Shown one piece after another: positions 1-8,334 of a stretch of 64,000 nt of DNA (within the stretch, counting starts at the first letter, position 1; the number at the start of each line of letters is the position of its first letter). The stretch is from contig JALGYY010000002.1 in the NCBI GenBank assembly GCA_025782575.1, positions 38,729 to 102,728 of the forward strand. The letters run 5' to 3'. A program made the translations under genes and the position numbers. The notes below the pieces were generated by a model that did no database searches, was not told where the DNA came from, and was given only the letters and a program-made list of their open reading frames with translations. The stretch is from a bacterium. GTDB lineage: Bacteria > Orphanbacterota > Orphanbacteria > Orphanbacterales > Orphanbacteraceae.

Positions 1-2
1 AG

Positions 3-176
3 CCGGATTCTCTTTCCTTCTACGCCGAAAAGTTCGGCACACCTTTTGTACTTTTCTATGAAGTAGAACTCAAAGGAGTCGGTTCGGACTATGAGGTTCT
101 CGCACAGGATCACGACTCGGCTCTAATCCGGCTTCTTGACCACGGGCCATGGGATGATCCGCAGAGTGAATCATAA
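3..176 (+). CDS. C-terminal end of an unknown protein (partial)
   Basis: An open frame enters from the left edge and runs 57 codons to a TAA at 174-176. The residues are well mixed (for example AEKFGTPFVLFYEVELKG) and do not look like random read-through. It is truncated by the window edge, so its start and family cannot be judged. Its stop lies inside the next gene, 20 bases past that gene's ATG at 154, which suggests translational coupling with the carboxypeptidase that follows. No function is proposed. Confidence 0.55.
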   Translation, partial: PDSLSFYAEKFGTPFVLFYEVELKGVGSDYEVLAQDHDSALIRLLDHGPWDDPQSES

Positions 177-1662
177 ACTTCGCCATTACCTGGTATGCGC
201 GGTCCCGTTGTACGTGGTCCTTTTCGCCATGTCCTGTGGGTCGCCAGTTGATAACGGTACGGCAGGAGCGATTAGAACAATGGTTCGGCGGGCCGGCCTG
301 GAGAGTGCTCACTGCGGTCTGCTCGTTCGGGAAGTTGATTCGGGCGACGTCTGCCTGGCACTGAACGCCGAGCGTCTCTTTGTTCCCGCTTCCACTCTGA
401 AATTACTGACGACCTATGCCTCACTCCTCAGGTTTGGGCCGGATCATCGTTTTGCGACCACGCTCTGGGTGTCGAAAGAGGGGACTGACTCGGGCACCGC
501 ACAGACGGTTGTTCTTCGAGGGGGGGGGGATCCGTTCCTGGCTGACAAAGAGTGGGACAATGCGGTTCCCTCCCCATTCACATCGCTGATCTCCGGCTTG
601 AAAGCGCGGGGAATTACCCAAATAGGGGGCGACGTCCTCGTCGATGCTTCCCTCTTCGGCGACCGCATGATTCCGGATGACTGGTCGTCCGGTGACCGGG
701 GGAAGTTCTACGCAGCGCCGATCAGTTCGATAAGCGTGGGGCACAACGTCATCATCGCCGACATTCGCCCCGGTCCATCTCTCGGAAAATCCGCAGCCGT
801 GCGCATCCTTCCGGACCTGCCGTCATACATCGCTCTCAGGACGAACGCGCTGACAGCGCCACGACGGGCGCGTTCCGTGACCGCCAGGCTACGACTATCG
901 GGGGACACTCTCGACGTCAGCGGCGCCATCGGCATCGCCAGGGAGAGCGCCCGCCTGGCGGTCGCCGTTCAGGATCCCGCCACATATGCCGGCCGGTGGT
1001 TCGCCCACTCACTGGCGTTAAGCGGTATTACGGTCGAAGGGGATGTGCGTGCCACATATGAGCCGATGGATTACGGGGATTACGAAATTGTGGCCACACA
1101 TCAGTCGGATCCCCTCTCCGAGATCGTCAAGCGTATCCTTCACGAGAGCGACAATCTCGGCGCCGAGTGTCTGGCGCGACACGTCGATCTTGGACAGAGC
1201 AGCGATTTTGCAGAATCTTCCCCTGGTGAAGAACCTGAAGCGCCCCTTCTTCAAATCTTAAGAAACCGGGGTTTTCCTGGTGACCCTCCCGCGAAAATCA
1301 CGGACGGTTCAGGCCTTTCCCGGACGAATCTACTCGCCCCGGTTCACCTGGCCTGGGTTCTGACTCACGCGGCCGGTGAGGATGAATTCGACTTTCCCGC
1401 GACTTTTCCCCGTGCCGACGACCATGCCGGATTTGAAAAACATCCGATGTCTCCAGAACACGGGAATCGTGTGGCAGCCAAGACCGGGTCCTTTCAAAAC
1501 ACGCGCTGTCTGGCAGGGTATTACTTCAACGAACAGGGCGATCCCGCTTACGCGTTTGCCATCATGGTGAACGGGCTTGCAGGCAGCAGCGATCCGGCGA
1601 TCGACTTCGAAACACTTGTCATCGATGAGATCTCTCGAATCGCTTCTCGCGGGGGTCGCTAG
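154..1662 (+). CDS. dacB: D-alanyl-D-alanine carboxypeptidase/endopeptidase (PBP4, peptidase S13)
   Basis: A penicillin-binding protein of the S13 family, which trims or cleaves D-Ala cross-links in peptidoglycan outside the inner membrane. All three active-site motifs are visible: S80-T-L-K83, S332-D-N334 and K443-T-G445. The 502-residue length fits PBP4. The N-terminus is a basic segment and a hydrophobic stretch ending in AMSC (Cys28), so it may be a lipoprotein, although the lipobox is imperfect. A TTG at 136 is an alternative start. The ATG at 154 was preferred because the hydrophobic signal then follows at the usual distance. It overlaps the end of the preceding partial gene and converges on the next gene, 10 bp away. 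Confidence 0.93.
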   Translation: MIRRVNHKLRHYLVCAVPLYVVLFAMSCGSPVDNGTAGAIRTMVRRAGLESAHCGLLVREVDSGDVCLALNAERLFVPASTLKLLTTYASLLRFGPDHRFATTLWVSKEGTDSGTAQTVVLRGGGDPFLADKEWDNAVPSPFTSLISGLKARGITQIGGDVLVDASLFGDRMIPDDWSSGDRGKFYAAPISSISVGHNVIIADIRPGPSLGKSAAVRILPDLPSYIALRTNALTAPRRARSVTARLRLSGDTLDVSGAIGIARESARLAVAVQDPATYAGRWFAHSLALSGITVEGDVRATYEPMDYGDYEIVATHQSDPLSEIVKRILHESDNLGAECLARHVDLGQSSDFAESSPGEEPEAPLLQILRNRGFPGDPPAKITDGSGLSRTNLLAPVHLAWVLTHAAGEDEFDFPATFPRADDHAGFEKHPMSPEHGNRVAAKTGSFQNTRCLAGYYFNEQGDPAYAFAIMVNGLAGSSDPAIDFETLVIDEISRIASRGGR

Positions 1663-1672
1663 CCCCCACCTC

Positions 1673-3157
1673 TCACCGGAGCCGCATGATCTTCGCAACT
1701 CCATCCTGACTGCCGGCCCCCCGGATTCTGGCAAAATACGGCCCGGACGCTGCCGCCACTCCTGACGTATTGAGTCCGTCCCAATGAACGGATGTTCCTC
1801 CGCCCGGTAACTCGAGCGCTCGAACCAGGCGCCCCACAATGTCGTAGATTTCGACAGACCTCGTGGCACCGATCGGGCGGTTGGTGCGGATCTCCGTACC
1901 TCCCCGAGTAACGCTCGGCATGGCGACCAACCGGAGAGGTGAATCGAGTTCGGGCAGCGGGGTTGCCACATCGGTCGGATCGAAAGGGACCCAGTCGCAA
2001 ATCCATTCGACCTCGAAGAGCGGAAATACATAGTCGAAGTTATTGGGGAAGATTGTGAAGGTTATATCCAGGCCGTCATTCACGGCTTGTTTGGAACTGC
2101 TCGTCTGCGTAACGGTTACGACGTCGAAGTTAAGGTCCTGCAGATGCCCTTCGGTGAAAATCATTCGAATACATGAGGTTCCACGTGGTGCACCCCCGCC
2201 ATCCCGCAAGAGCAAACCTGTTGTAATCGCGAGCCCCCCCTCGCCGTGAAAAGGATCGGGAGGATATATGATCTCGGGCGTCCACCCGTTGGCCGGCGAA
2301 AAGTCGACCGAGATCTGAAATTCCGCCTCGAAGAATCCTTGTGCGTCATTCCACATTATCGTGGAGTGCCCGATCTCGCCGCCAAGAGCGGTCTGGACCT
2401 GGAAGTCGGCGGTCAGATCGGTCGTCCCGCCCACAGGCGTGATGCTCTCGAAAACCATGTCAGTCCGATAGAGAGGCTGGCCGAACAGATCATAGGTGCT
2501 CCAGGCAAGAGGAGAGGAAGGCATGGGCGGAGCCTGTGTGGCGACCAGGTGGGGATTTAGGTCGGGCATGATCGCCCCTGACCGATGAAACCGAATGTCT
2601 GTCACCTCAAAAATCGCGTCGCTGCCGTTTCCGTCGAGCGTAAGGCTGATAAATTCTGCCGCCGTCACGTCAGCATTGCACCAGTTATCGATCGACCATG
2701 AGATAGATCCGGAAGTACTCGCCGGGAATTCCTTGATCCCACAGGCAAAAGTTCCGTCACCGGTTGCGAGTGTGAGAGCTGCACCGGGCGTGACAAAGCT
2801 GAAATCCACCTCCACGCGATCGAACGTGCCATTCCGGGTGATGTCGTTCGGGAAACCCCAGTCGTATTTGAAGCGGACCTTGCCGTCTCCAATAATGAGC
2901 ACCTCCGCCGCGTCATCGCCGTAAGTCGGAACAAGTTGCGCCGAGATGAAGTCACCAGGTCCCGCAGGTTCCAGAATCACCGTGCGTGGGGACCAGATGA
3001 CATGAGATGGAGCGTCCACAAAAATGTCATTCTCCTGATAGGCGTCGGTGGTCTGGAAAAAGAAAGGTGCGACTTCGAAGTCGTCGATCGGATTGAGCGC
3101 CAGGGCGGGGACGGCTATGGCTACCAGAACCATGATGAACAGCAGTTTTCTTGGCAT
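1673..3157 (-). CDS. Secreted protein with FlgD-Ig/T9SS-like C-terminal domain
   Basis: A 494-residue exported protein of unknown function. It begins with a signal peptide (MPRKLLFIMVLVAIAVPALA), and a GGAGG site lies 7 bases before the ATG. The long middle part is rich in beta-type sequence and has no recognised catalytic motif. The last ~65 residues form the FlgD-Ig type module seen repeatedly in this window (VEIYDIVGRLVRALELPGG ... VHWDGLNTSGVAA ... IMRLR). In FCB bacteria such tails act as secretion or surface-attachment signals. It lies 122 bp downstream of the TIG lipoprotein gene and could be the last gene of that leftward group. Confidence 0.8.
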   Translation of the reverse strand: MPRKLLFIMVLVAIAVPALALNPIDDFEVAPFFFQTTDAYQENDIFVDAPSHVIWSPRTVILEPAGPGDFISAQLVPTYGDDAAEVLIIGDGKVRFKYDWGFPNDITRNGTFDRVEVDFSFVTPGAALTLATGDGTFACGIKEFPASTSGSISWSIDNWCNADVTAAEFISLTLDGNGSDAIFEVTDIRFHRSGAIMPDLNPHLVATQAPPMPSSPLAWSTYDLFGQPLYRTDMVFESITPVGGTTDLTADFQVQTALGGEIGHSTIMWNDAQGFFEAEFQISVDFSPANGWTPEIIYPPDPFHGEGGLAITTGLLLRDGGGAPRGTSCIRMIFTEGHLQDLNFDVVTVTQTSSSKQAVNDGLDITFTIFPNNFDYVFPLFEVEWICDWVPFDPTDVATPLPELDSPLRLVAMPSVTRGGTEIRTNRPIGATRSVEIYDIVGRLVRALELPGGGTSVHWDGLNTSGVAAASGPYFARIRGAGSQDGVAKIMRLR

Positions 3158-3279
3158 CGGTATTCCTCCGGGACAGGTTCGTTATCGGTGAGTGGCTTCT
3201 ATCTGTAAAACCGCCAAAAAAGGACAGAACCCGACATCAGCCCGAAAGAAAGATTGAGATGGTGTGGAATTCGAACGGA

Positions 3280-4677
3280 TCAGTTGTAATGAGCACCCTG
3301 GTTGATCCAGTCCTCGATAACAAGGATGTCCGATTCATTCATTGTCTGGAGCTGGATCGGCATCTGCGGGGCACCGAGCCATGGACCACGGAGCAGCGAA
3401 ATGAGAAGGCTGGTCGGCCCACGTCGTGGCCTGACCGGGGGGAATCGGCTCCCAGGCCCTCGCGCATCCTCCCACGTTTCCAATGAATAGTTACTGGTCC
3501 GGTCTATCGGGTTATGGCAGGTCGAGTTCGTACACCCGAATTCCCGAATGAGCGGTTGCACATCCCCTTCCCATGACACGATACGCGTGGTCACCTCAAA
3601 GAAGTTGGAACCGGTCTCCCCCAGTTTCCCCGCGATTACCACACCACCTGTCGAGACGTTCTCAGGGATCAGGACGACCACGCTGTCGGCTCGCCACCGT
3701 AAGATCTCCGCCTCGGCTCTTTCGCCGGTGCCCGAAGAAAAGAGGATACGGCGATCATATGGGGCATCGCCGAAATCGGGACCGAGAAAGAAGAGCGTAT
3801 CCCGAGCGAAAGTTCTAGATGGAAGCATCTCCCAAACTGCCGGGATCGGCGCAGGTGGAATAAGGAGCCGGAGAGAGAGGGCGTTACTCTCCCGCATCCC
3901 CACGATTACAATCACTTCGCCCGTCTCGGCATCTTCCGGCATGATGACTGAGAGAACAGTATCCGACCATTCGACCGGCGTCCCGGTCAAGCCTGCAAGA
4001 AATACCGACCCCGAATCGGGGGAGCCTCCGAACGCATTGCCGATAACTTGAATCGTATCCCCCGCGAATGCGCTATCCGGTACAAGAGCGATAATCGTCG
4101 GAGCGGGTGGCGCTTCAAACAGAACAAACGAGACGCTGTTGCTTTCAAGCCCGTCACGATTGATTCGAAGTTGACCCGACTGAGCATTCTCCCCGACGAC
4201 CAATTGAACGGTCGTATCATTGAAGGCGAAAATGTTCCCCATGTCGATGTCGTTCAAAGAGACCACGGGACCGGTTTCTTCGGCTTGGAATCCGAATCCA
4301 TTCACCTGAATCGTGTCGCCCGCCTCGGCCGTATCGGGCTCAACTCGTACGATATGTGGCTGCGTGCCGAGCGAGGCAAACGGGACCGCATTGCTTTCGC
4401 GATCTCCGCGGATGACCTGAACCGTCTTCCCGCGTACGTTCGGGACGATTGATGCGATGCGATCGTCAGCCCAGGAGACGATCTCACCGGCGGCATTCCC
4501 GAACAGTAGCCGGCTTTCGGGGCCGGCACCGAACTGTTCACCGGAGACAATGACCGTGTCCCCTTCCGTACCCGAAACCGGGTCGACCTGGTCAATGAAA
4601 GGGATACTCTCACGACCGAAATCGCTGCAGGAAAGTAAACAGGCAAGAGACAGAATGATTAACAGTGTTCGAATCAT
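3280..4677 (-). CDS. IPT/TIG-repeat lipoprotein with a C-terminal CX4CH haem-like motif
   Basis: A predicted lipoprotein (LACLLSC lipobox) of about 465 residues. It has about four IPT/TIG immunoglobulin-like repeats, each with the pattern P.....GDTI.V.G..FG. The last ~100 residues differ: VQPLIREFGCTNSTCH contains C-X4-C-H, the layout seen in many surface-exposed cytochrome-like domains of environmental bacteria. It is followed by a segment ending in VIEDWINQGA, typical of those domains. Haem binding is inferred, since the canonical motif is CX2CH. The ATG at 4677 overlaps the stop of the upstream acetyltransferase gene as ATGA, which favours it over the ATG at 4686. Confidence 0.8.
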   Translation of the reverse strand: MIRTLLIILSLACLLSCSDFGRESIPFIDQVDPVSGTEGDTVIVSGEQFGAGPESRLLFGNAAGEIVSWADDRIASIVPNVRGKTVQVIRGDRESNAVPFASLGTQPHIVRVEPDTAEAGDTIQVNGFGFQAEETGPVVSLNDIDMGNIFAFNDTTVQLVVGENAQSGQLRINRDGLESNSVSFVLFEAPPAPTIIALVPDSAFAGDTIQVIGNAFGGSPDSGSVFLAGLTGTPVEWSDTVLSVIMPEDAETGEVIVIVGMRESNALSLRLLIPPAPIPAVWEMLPSRTFARDTLFFLGPDFGDAPYDRRILFSSGTGERAEAEILRWRADSVVVLIPENVSTGGVVIAGKLGETGSNFFEVTTRIVSWEGDVQPLIREFGCTNSTCHNPIDRTSNYSLETWEDARGPGSRFPPVRPRRGPTSLLISLLRGPWLGAPQMPIQLQTMNESDILVIEDWINQGAHYN

Positions 4678-5291
4678 GACAACCATCCACTGAAAGCAGG
4701 ATGATCCCCGATCGTGACCGGGGGCATTGCAGGCAACTTCAGAACGCGCACACGAGTCTTGCTGGCACCGAGCTTCATCCGGGCTGCGATTGACGGTGCA
4801 TTTGTCACGTCGACAAAGTTCGCAATCGTCCTGATTCCCTGTGCCGACATATGATCGTACACCGAACCGAGCAGGCGACCGAAGACTCCCCGCCCCCGAC
4901 TCTCGGGAAACACGAAACTGTTGTAGCTATAGACATACCCTTCCGGAACAGGGACAAGGGGAAGTTCGGGAACATGAATCACCGATTCATTGATCCATGT
5001 ATAGCCCGTGATCCCACTCTTCGAAAGCGCGACATAGCAGCGGCTCTCAATCGACCCTGCAAAATTGAAGTTTTGCTCGATCACGGTGCCTAGCTCCTTC
5101 TGAATCGACGAGAGGTTCTCATCCGTAGCGGGCCGCACATCGAAATCGCCCTCCAATGGTCCGTAGCGAGTGCCGGCAACGAGCGGCGTCTCACAGTAGT
5201 AGAGATCGTAGTAACGGACACCCACGCGGGCGAAAAGACGGCCGGCCGCCAGACGGAGGCTCGACTTCCCGTAACTTCTGCGAGAGCTCAT
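4674..5291 (-). CDS. GNAT-family N-acetyltransferase
   Basis: A 205-residue protein with the acetyl-CoA binding signature of the GNAT fold in its C-terminal half (VFPESRGRGVFGRLLGSV, with the R/Q-x-x-G-x-G/A loop as RGRGVFG). This is followed by an NAPSIAARMKLGASK segment matching the usual Asn/Arg motif B. The N-terminal ~70 residues are not conserved in a way I recognise and may bind the acceptor. The substrate is unknown. It lies 33 bp after the beta-keto acid cleavage gene if that gene ends at 5325, and its stop overlaps the start of the TIG lipoprotein, so the three are probably co-transcribed. No strong ribosome site was seen before the ATG. Confidence 0.8.
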   Translation of the reverse strand: MSSRRSYGKSSLRLAAGRLFARVGVRYYDLYYCETPLVAGTRYGPLEGDFDVRPATDENLSSIQKELGTVIEQNFNFAGSIESRCYVALSKSGITGYTWINESVIHVPELPLVPVPEGYVYSYNSFVFPESRGRGVFGRLLGSVYDHMSAQGIRTIANFVDVTNAPSIAARMKLGASKTRVRVLKLPAMPPVTIGDHPAFSGWLS

Positions 5292-5324
5292 CGGCGGATC
5301 TCGGCAAGTTTGTTTCGGAGATTG

Positions 5325-6164
5325 CTATCCACGAACGAGGCCAAGCATCTCTCTCGCCTCGGACGTCGTTGCAATATCACGACCTACCGCCCGCGCGACT
5401 TCAACCACGCGCCTGACCAGCATCTCATTCGTCGCGAGGATCTTTCGTTCCTCGTCGAAGTAGATGTCATCTTCCAGTCCGATACGGACATGGCCACCGA
5501 ATGCGACCGAAAGGGCGGTTATGCGATTCCGGCACCGGCCGATGCCGGCGAGTGACCATACAGAGTCTTCGGGAAGCTCTCGAATCATCTGCCCTAAAGT
5601 AAGAAGATCATCCTGAGCGGTAGCGATATTGCCGACGAGTAAGTTGAAGTAGTGTGGAGGACGAAGCATGCCTTTGCGAATGAGGTAATTCGCGTAGTTG
5701 ATCATTCCGAGATCGAAGACTTCGAGTTCAGGCTTGATCTCGCTCTCGTGCATTTTGCCAAGTAAGCCCCGGATTATCTCGGGAGAGTTGACACTCGCCT
5801 GATTGGGGAAGTTCAACGACCCCAGCGTGAGACTCGCCATGTCCGGTTTCCGGTCACCATCGAGGGAGAGAACTTCGGCACGATCTTTTATGTCGGGTGA
5901 GCTACGCCCGCTGGTAGTGACGCAAAGGATCAGGTCGGGACAGGTTTCACGGATACCATCGATAATTTCGGCGAAGACTTCTTTCCGGGAAGTGGGCAAT
6001 TCCTCACTGTCCCTGGCGTGAAGATGGACGACCGAAGCTCCCAGTGAAGCGCACCGCCGGACATCCTGTACGATCTCATCGGTTGTGACCGGCACGTGCG
6101 GCGTGTTCGCCTTCATCGGGAGCATGCCGGTGGGTGTTAAATTGATGATCAGCTTGTCATACAT
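5325..6164 (-). CDS. Beta-keto acid cleavage enzyme (BKACE, DUF849; Kce-like)
   Basis: A TIM-barrel, zinc-dependent enzyme of the family that condenses a beta-keto acid with acetyl-CoA and splits it into acetoacetate and a new CoA ester. The founding member is Kce, 3-keto-5-aminohexanoate cleavage enzyme of lysine fermentation. Numbering from the chosen ATG, the zinc ligands are H47 and H49 (VHLHARD) and E231 (GLEDDIYFD), close to H46/H48/E230 of Kce. The N-terminal NLTPTGM strand is also typical. A TTG at 6194 would add 10 residues, but family members begin just before this strand. The exact keto acid cannot be read from the sequence, and no lysine-fermentation neighbours are present. Confidence 0.87.
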   Translation of the reverse strand: MYDKLIINLTPTGMLPMKANTPHVPVTTDEIVQDVRRCASLGASVVHLHARDSEELPTSRKEVFAEIIDGIRETCPDLILCVTTSGRSSPDIKDRAEVLSLDGDRKPDMASLTLGSLNFPNQASVNSPEIIRGLLGKMHESEIKPELEVFDLGMINYANYLIRKGMLRPPHYFNLLVGNIATAQDDLLTLGQMIRELPEDSVWSLAGIGRCRNRITALSVAFGGHVRIGLEDDIYFDEERKILATNEMLVRRVVEVARAVGRDIATTSEAREMLGLVRG

Positions 6165-6472
6165 CTGCAGGGCTTTCGTAATTGAATGAGTCAATTCTAG
6201 CTTACTACTCTGCCGATGGCCAACTGATCATGAATTCTACCTGATGAGGGTTCTTTGACGGAAACCTGGATGCACCAATGGATTGCATCGGGATAATGCC
6301 ATATAGCAGCGATATGACAGGACCCCGATCTCACCCTGCATGTTCAACGGCAGTCATCGCGAGCACGCAGCAGATTGCCTGTGAGATGCCCTGGCTAGTT
6401 TTGTGTGGACAGTTCTGTAGGCTTTCGCTCACCCTTGGGCTTTCCTGAACACCTCTCTAGGAGCCTGGGAAA
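6165..6472. other. Divergent intergenic region
   Basis: About 308 bases separate the leftward keto acid cleavage gene from the rightward phosphodiesterase gene. It should hold promoters for both. I see no convincing -10/-35 pair, RNA gene or repeat. AGGAG at 6459-6463 serves the rightward GTG start at 6473. Confidence 0.5.
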
Positions 6473-8314
6473 GTGCCGATGAGCGAACATCGAAAGGACA
6501 CCCTGTTCACCCCCCACGCGATTATGGTCGCCGTGGTGGCTACGGTATTCGCCACATGGCCCGTATTTCGTCTCGCCCGGGACTGGCCCCGGCTGGGTGA
6601 CCGCTTTCTGATATCCGTTTACTGCGAGCTTCTTTTCCTGGTGGCGGCGTTCGGTATCGGGTTTCTTGCCCGTCTCGTTCAACGGTCCGGCGGCACGGCA
6701 GCCCGGGGGGTCTGGATTTATCTCCTGACTCTCGTCCCCTGTGCGATCATTCTCTTTCAATCACAGAGGCCGACTTACGTTCTTGATCCGCCGGTTCTCA
6801 TTCCCATTACAATCGCGGCACTCGCGCTCATTCCGTTCGCCCTGTTCGCCGGCCGCCGCCTGACCCGGATGCCGGTTTCCACTGCCGGTGTCATTGCCTT
6901 TCATGCGCTGCTTCTCGCTCCCATTCTGGCCCCGCGAGACGGTTCCGGCGAAATTCCGTTCACCATGGGAACGCGGCAGGCGCCCGCCCTCCGAGTGTGC
7001 AATCTGCAATATGACGGCCTTTCCCTCGACCTTCTCGACCGGTATCTCGGTGACGGCTCCCTCCCTCATTTCGAAGCGTTTCTCGCCCGCGGATCCGCAG
7101 GGCATCTGCTCCCCCGTGTTTCCGAGCTGAATCCTTTTATTGACAGCTCCTCCCGGGGGATGCGAAGCCCCGTAATATGGACGAGCATCAACACCGGCCG
7201 TAACCCATACGATCACGGTATCCTCGACTTTCATTCGACCAGAATTCGATTTCTTTCCGATCCGATTCCGTTCCGGCTCCCTTTCAACTCCAGCTCCCTT
7301 CCCGGACGAATCCTCGGCGCGAGCAATATCACCGCGAACAGCTCGTTTGTCCGCGAACCGTTTGTCTGGGAGATTGCCGAAGCGGGGGGGCTCCTTTGCG
7401 GAACGCTCGGCGCACAGGTCACGTCCCCTCCCCCGCCGGTGGCCGGGTATCTGGTAGCGGACAACGCCCAGGTAGTGCGGAAGAGCGACTATTGGTTTCC
7501 GGAAGATCTGATGCAGCCTGACGAGCTGGAGAGATTCCGGCAGCTTTCCATAGACGACGAAATGAGCGAGTGGTTCGGATTCACAAGCGACGTGGATATC
7601 GACGAGCCTTTCACCGGCGGTCCTCGCATCGATCGATACAGCCATGCGGTATCACGTATCTTTCGAAAGGACTATCGTCTTGCGGAATTGGCGCTTTCCA
7701 TTGCTCCACGAACGATGCCCGATCTCCTGACTCTCTATTTCCCGGGCCCCGACGATGTGCAGCATTTCTTCTGGATGCACTCGTTCGAACCGGATGCGCC
7801 GATCGATCCCGAAGAGCGCGCTCGGTTCGAAAAGGTGATTCCGAATTACCTCCGGTTTCTGGACTACGTCCTCGGCGAGATGCAGCGGATCTTCGATCCT
7901 GCGACAACTGTGTTCGTCATTTCTTCCGACCACGGTCTCGGTTCCTATGACCGGCACACGTCGATTTCCCAGTTCATCCCGTCACTTGGCCGGGAACGGT
8001 ATCCCTTCAATACGGGGAATCACCGCAGGAGGGGCGTGTTTCTTCTGGCCGGGCCGGGCATCAAGGCGGGCCGGCGGCAGGAAGACGCTCACGAGGTTGA
8101 CGTAACACCGACGATCCTCCATCTGCTCGGTCTTCCCATTGCGGAAGACATGGATGGCCGGGTGATTACCGAGTCATTTGAATCGGATTTTGTGCGCGAT
8201 TATCCGCAGACCGGCATCCCATCTTATTCGCCCCTCCGCCGCTCCGGGGATCTCTGGCTTGAAGACTCGGAAGCGATTCGTGAACGACTGGAAGCGCTCG
8301 GCTACGTGGATTAG
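6473..8314 (+). CDS. Membrane-anchored type I phosphodiesterase/nucleotide pyrophosphatase (alkaline phosphatase superfamily)
   Basis: A 613-residue protein with about four hydrophobic helices in the first ~150 residues, then an alkaline-phosphatase-fold domain. Visible catalytic elements are a first metal-ligand Asp in LQYDGLSLDL, the nucleophile T237 in SPVIWTSINTGRNP, then PGPDDVQHFFW, ISSDHGLGSYDRH and GNHRRRG with the remaining Asp/His metal ligands. The domain probably lies in the periplasm, hydrolysing phosphodiesters or phosphoester headgroups; the substrate is unknown. The GTG start was chosen because AGGAG lies 9 bases upstream; ATG at 6479 is an alternative. The gene converges on the peptidase gene, with 20 bp between them. 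Confidence 0.87.
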   Translation: MPMSEHRKDTLFTPHAIMVAVVATVFATWPVFRLARDWPRLGDRFLISVYCELLFLVAAFGIGFLARLVQRSGGTAARGVWIYLLTLVPCAIILFQSQRPTYVLDPPVLIPITIAALALIPFALFAGRRLTRMPVSTAGVIAFHALLLAPILAPRDGSGEIPFTMGTRQAPALRVCNLQYDGLSLDLLDRYLGDGSLPHFEAFLARGSAGHLLPRVSELNPFIDSSSRGMRSPVIWTSINTGRNPYDHGILDFHSTRIRFLSDPIPFRLPFNSSSLPGRILGASNITANSSFVREPFVWEIAEAGGLLCGTLGAQVTSPPPPVAGYLVADNAQVVRKSDYWFPEDLMQPDELERFRQLSIDDEMSEWFGFTSDVDIDEPFTGGPRIDRYSHAVSRIFRKDYRLAELALSIAPRTMPDLLTLYFPGPDDVQHFFWMHSFEPDAPIDPEERARFEKVIPNYLRFLDYVLGEMQRIFDPATTVFVISSDHGLGSYDRHTSISQFIPSLGRERYPFNTGNHRRRGVFLLAGPGIKAGRRQEDAHEVDVTPTILHLLGLPIAEDMDGRVITESFESDFVRDYPQTGIPSYSPLRRSGDLWLEDSEAIRERLEALGYVD

Positions 8315-8334
8315 TCCGGTATAGACTGCCGGCC

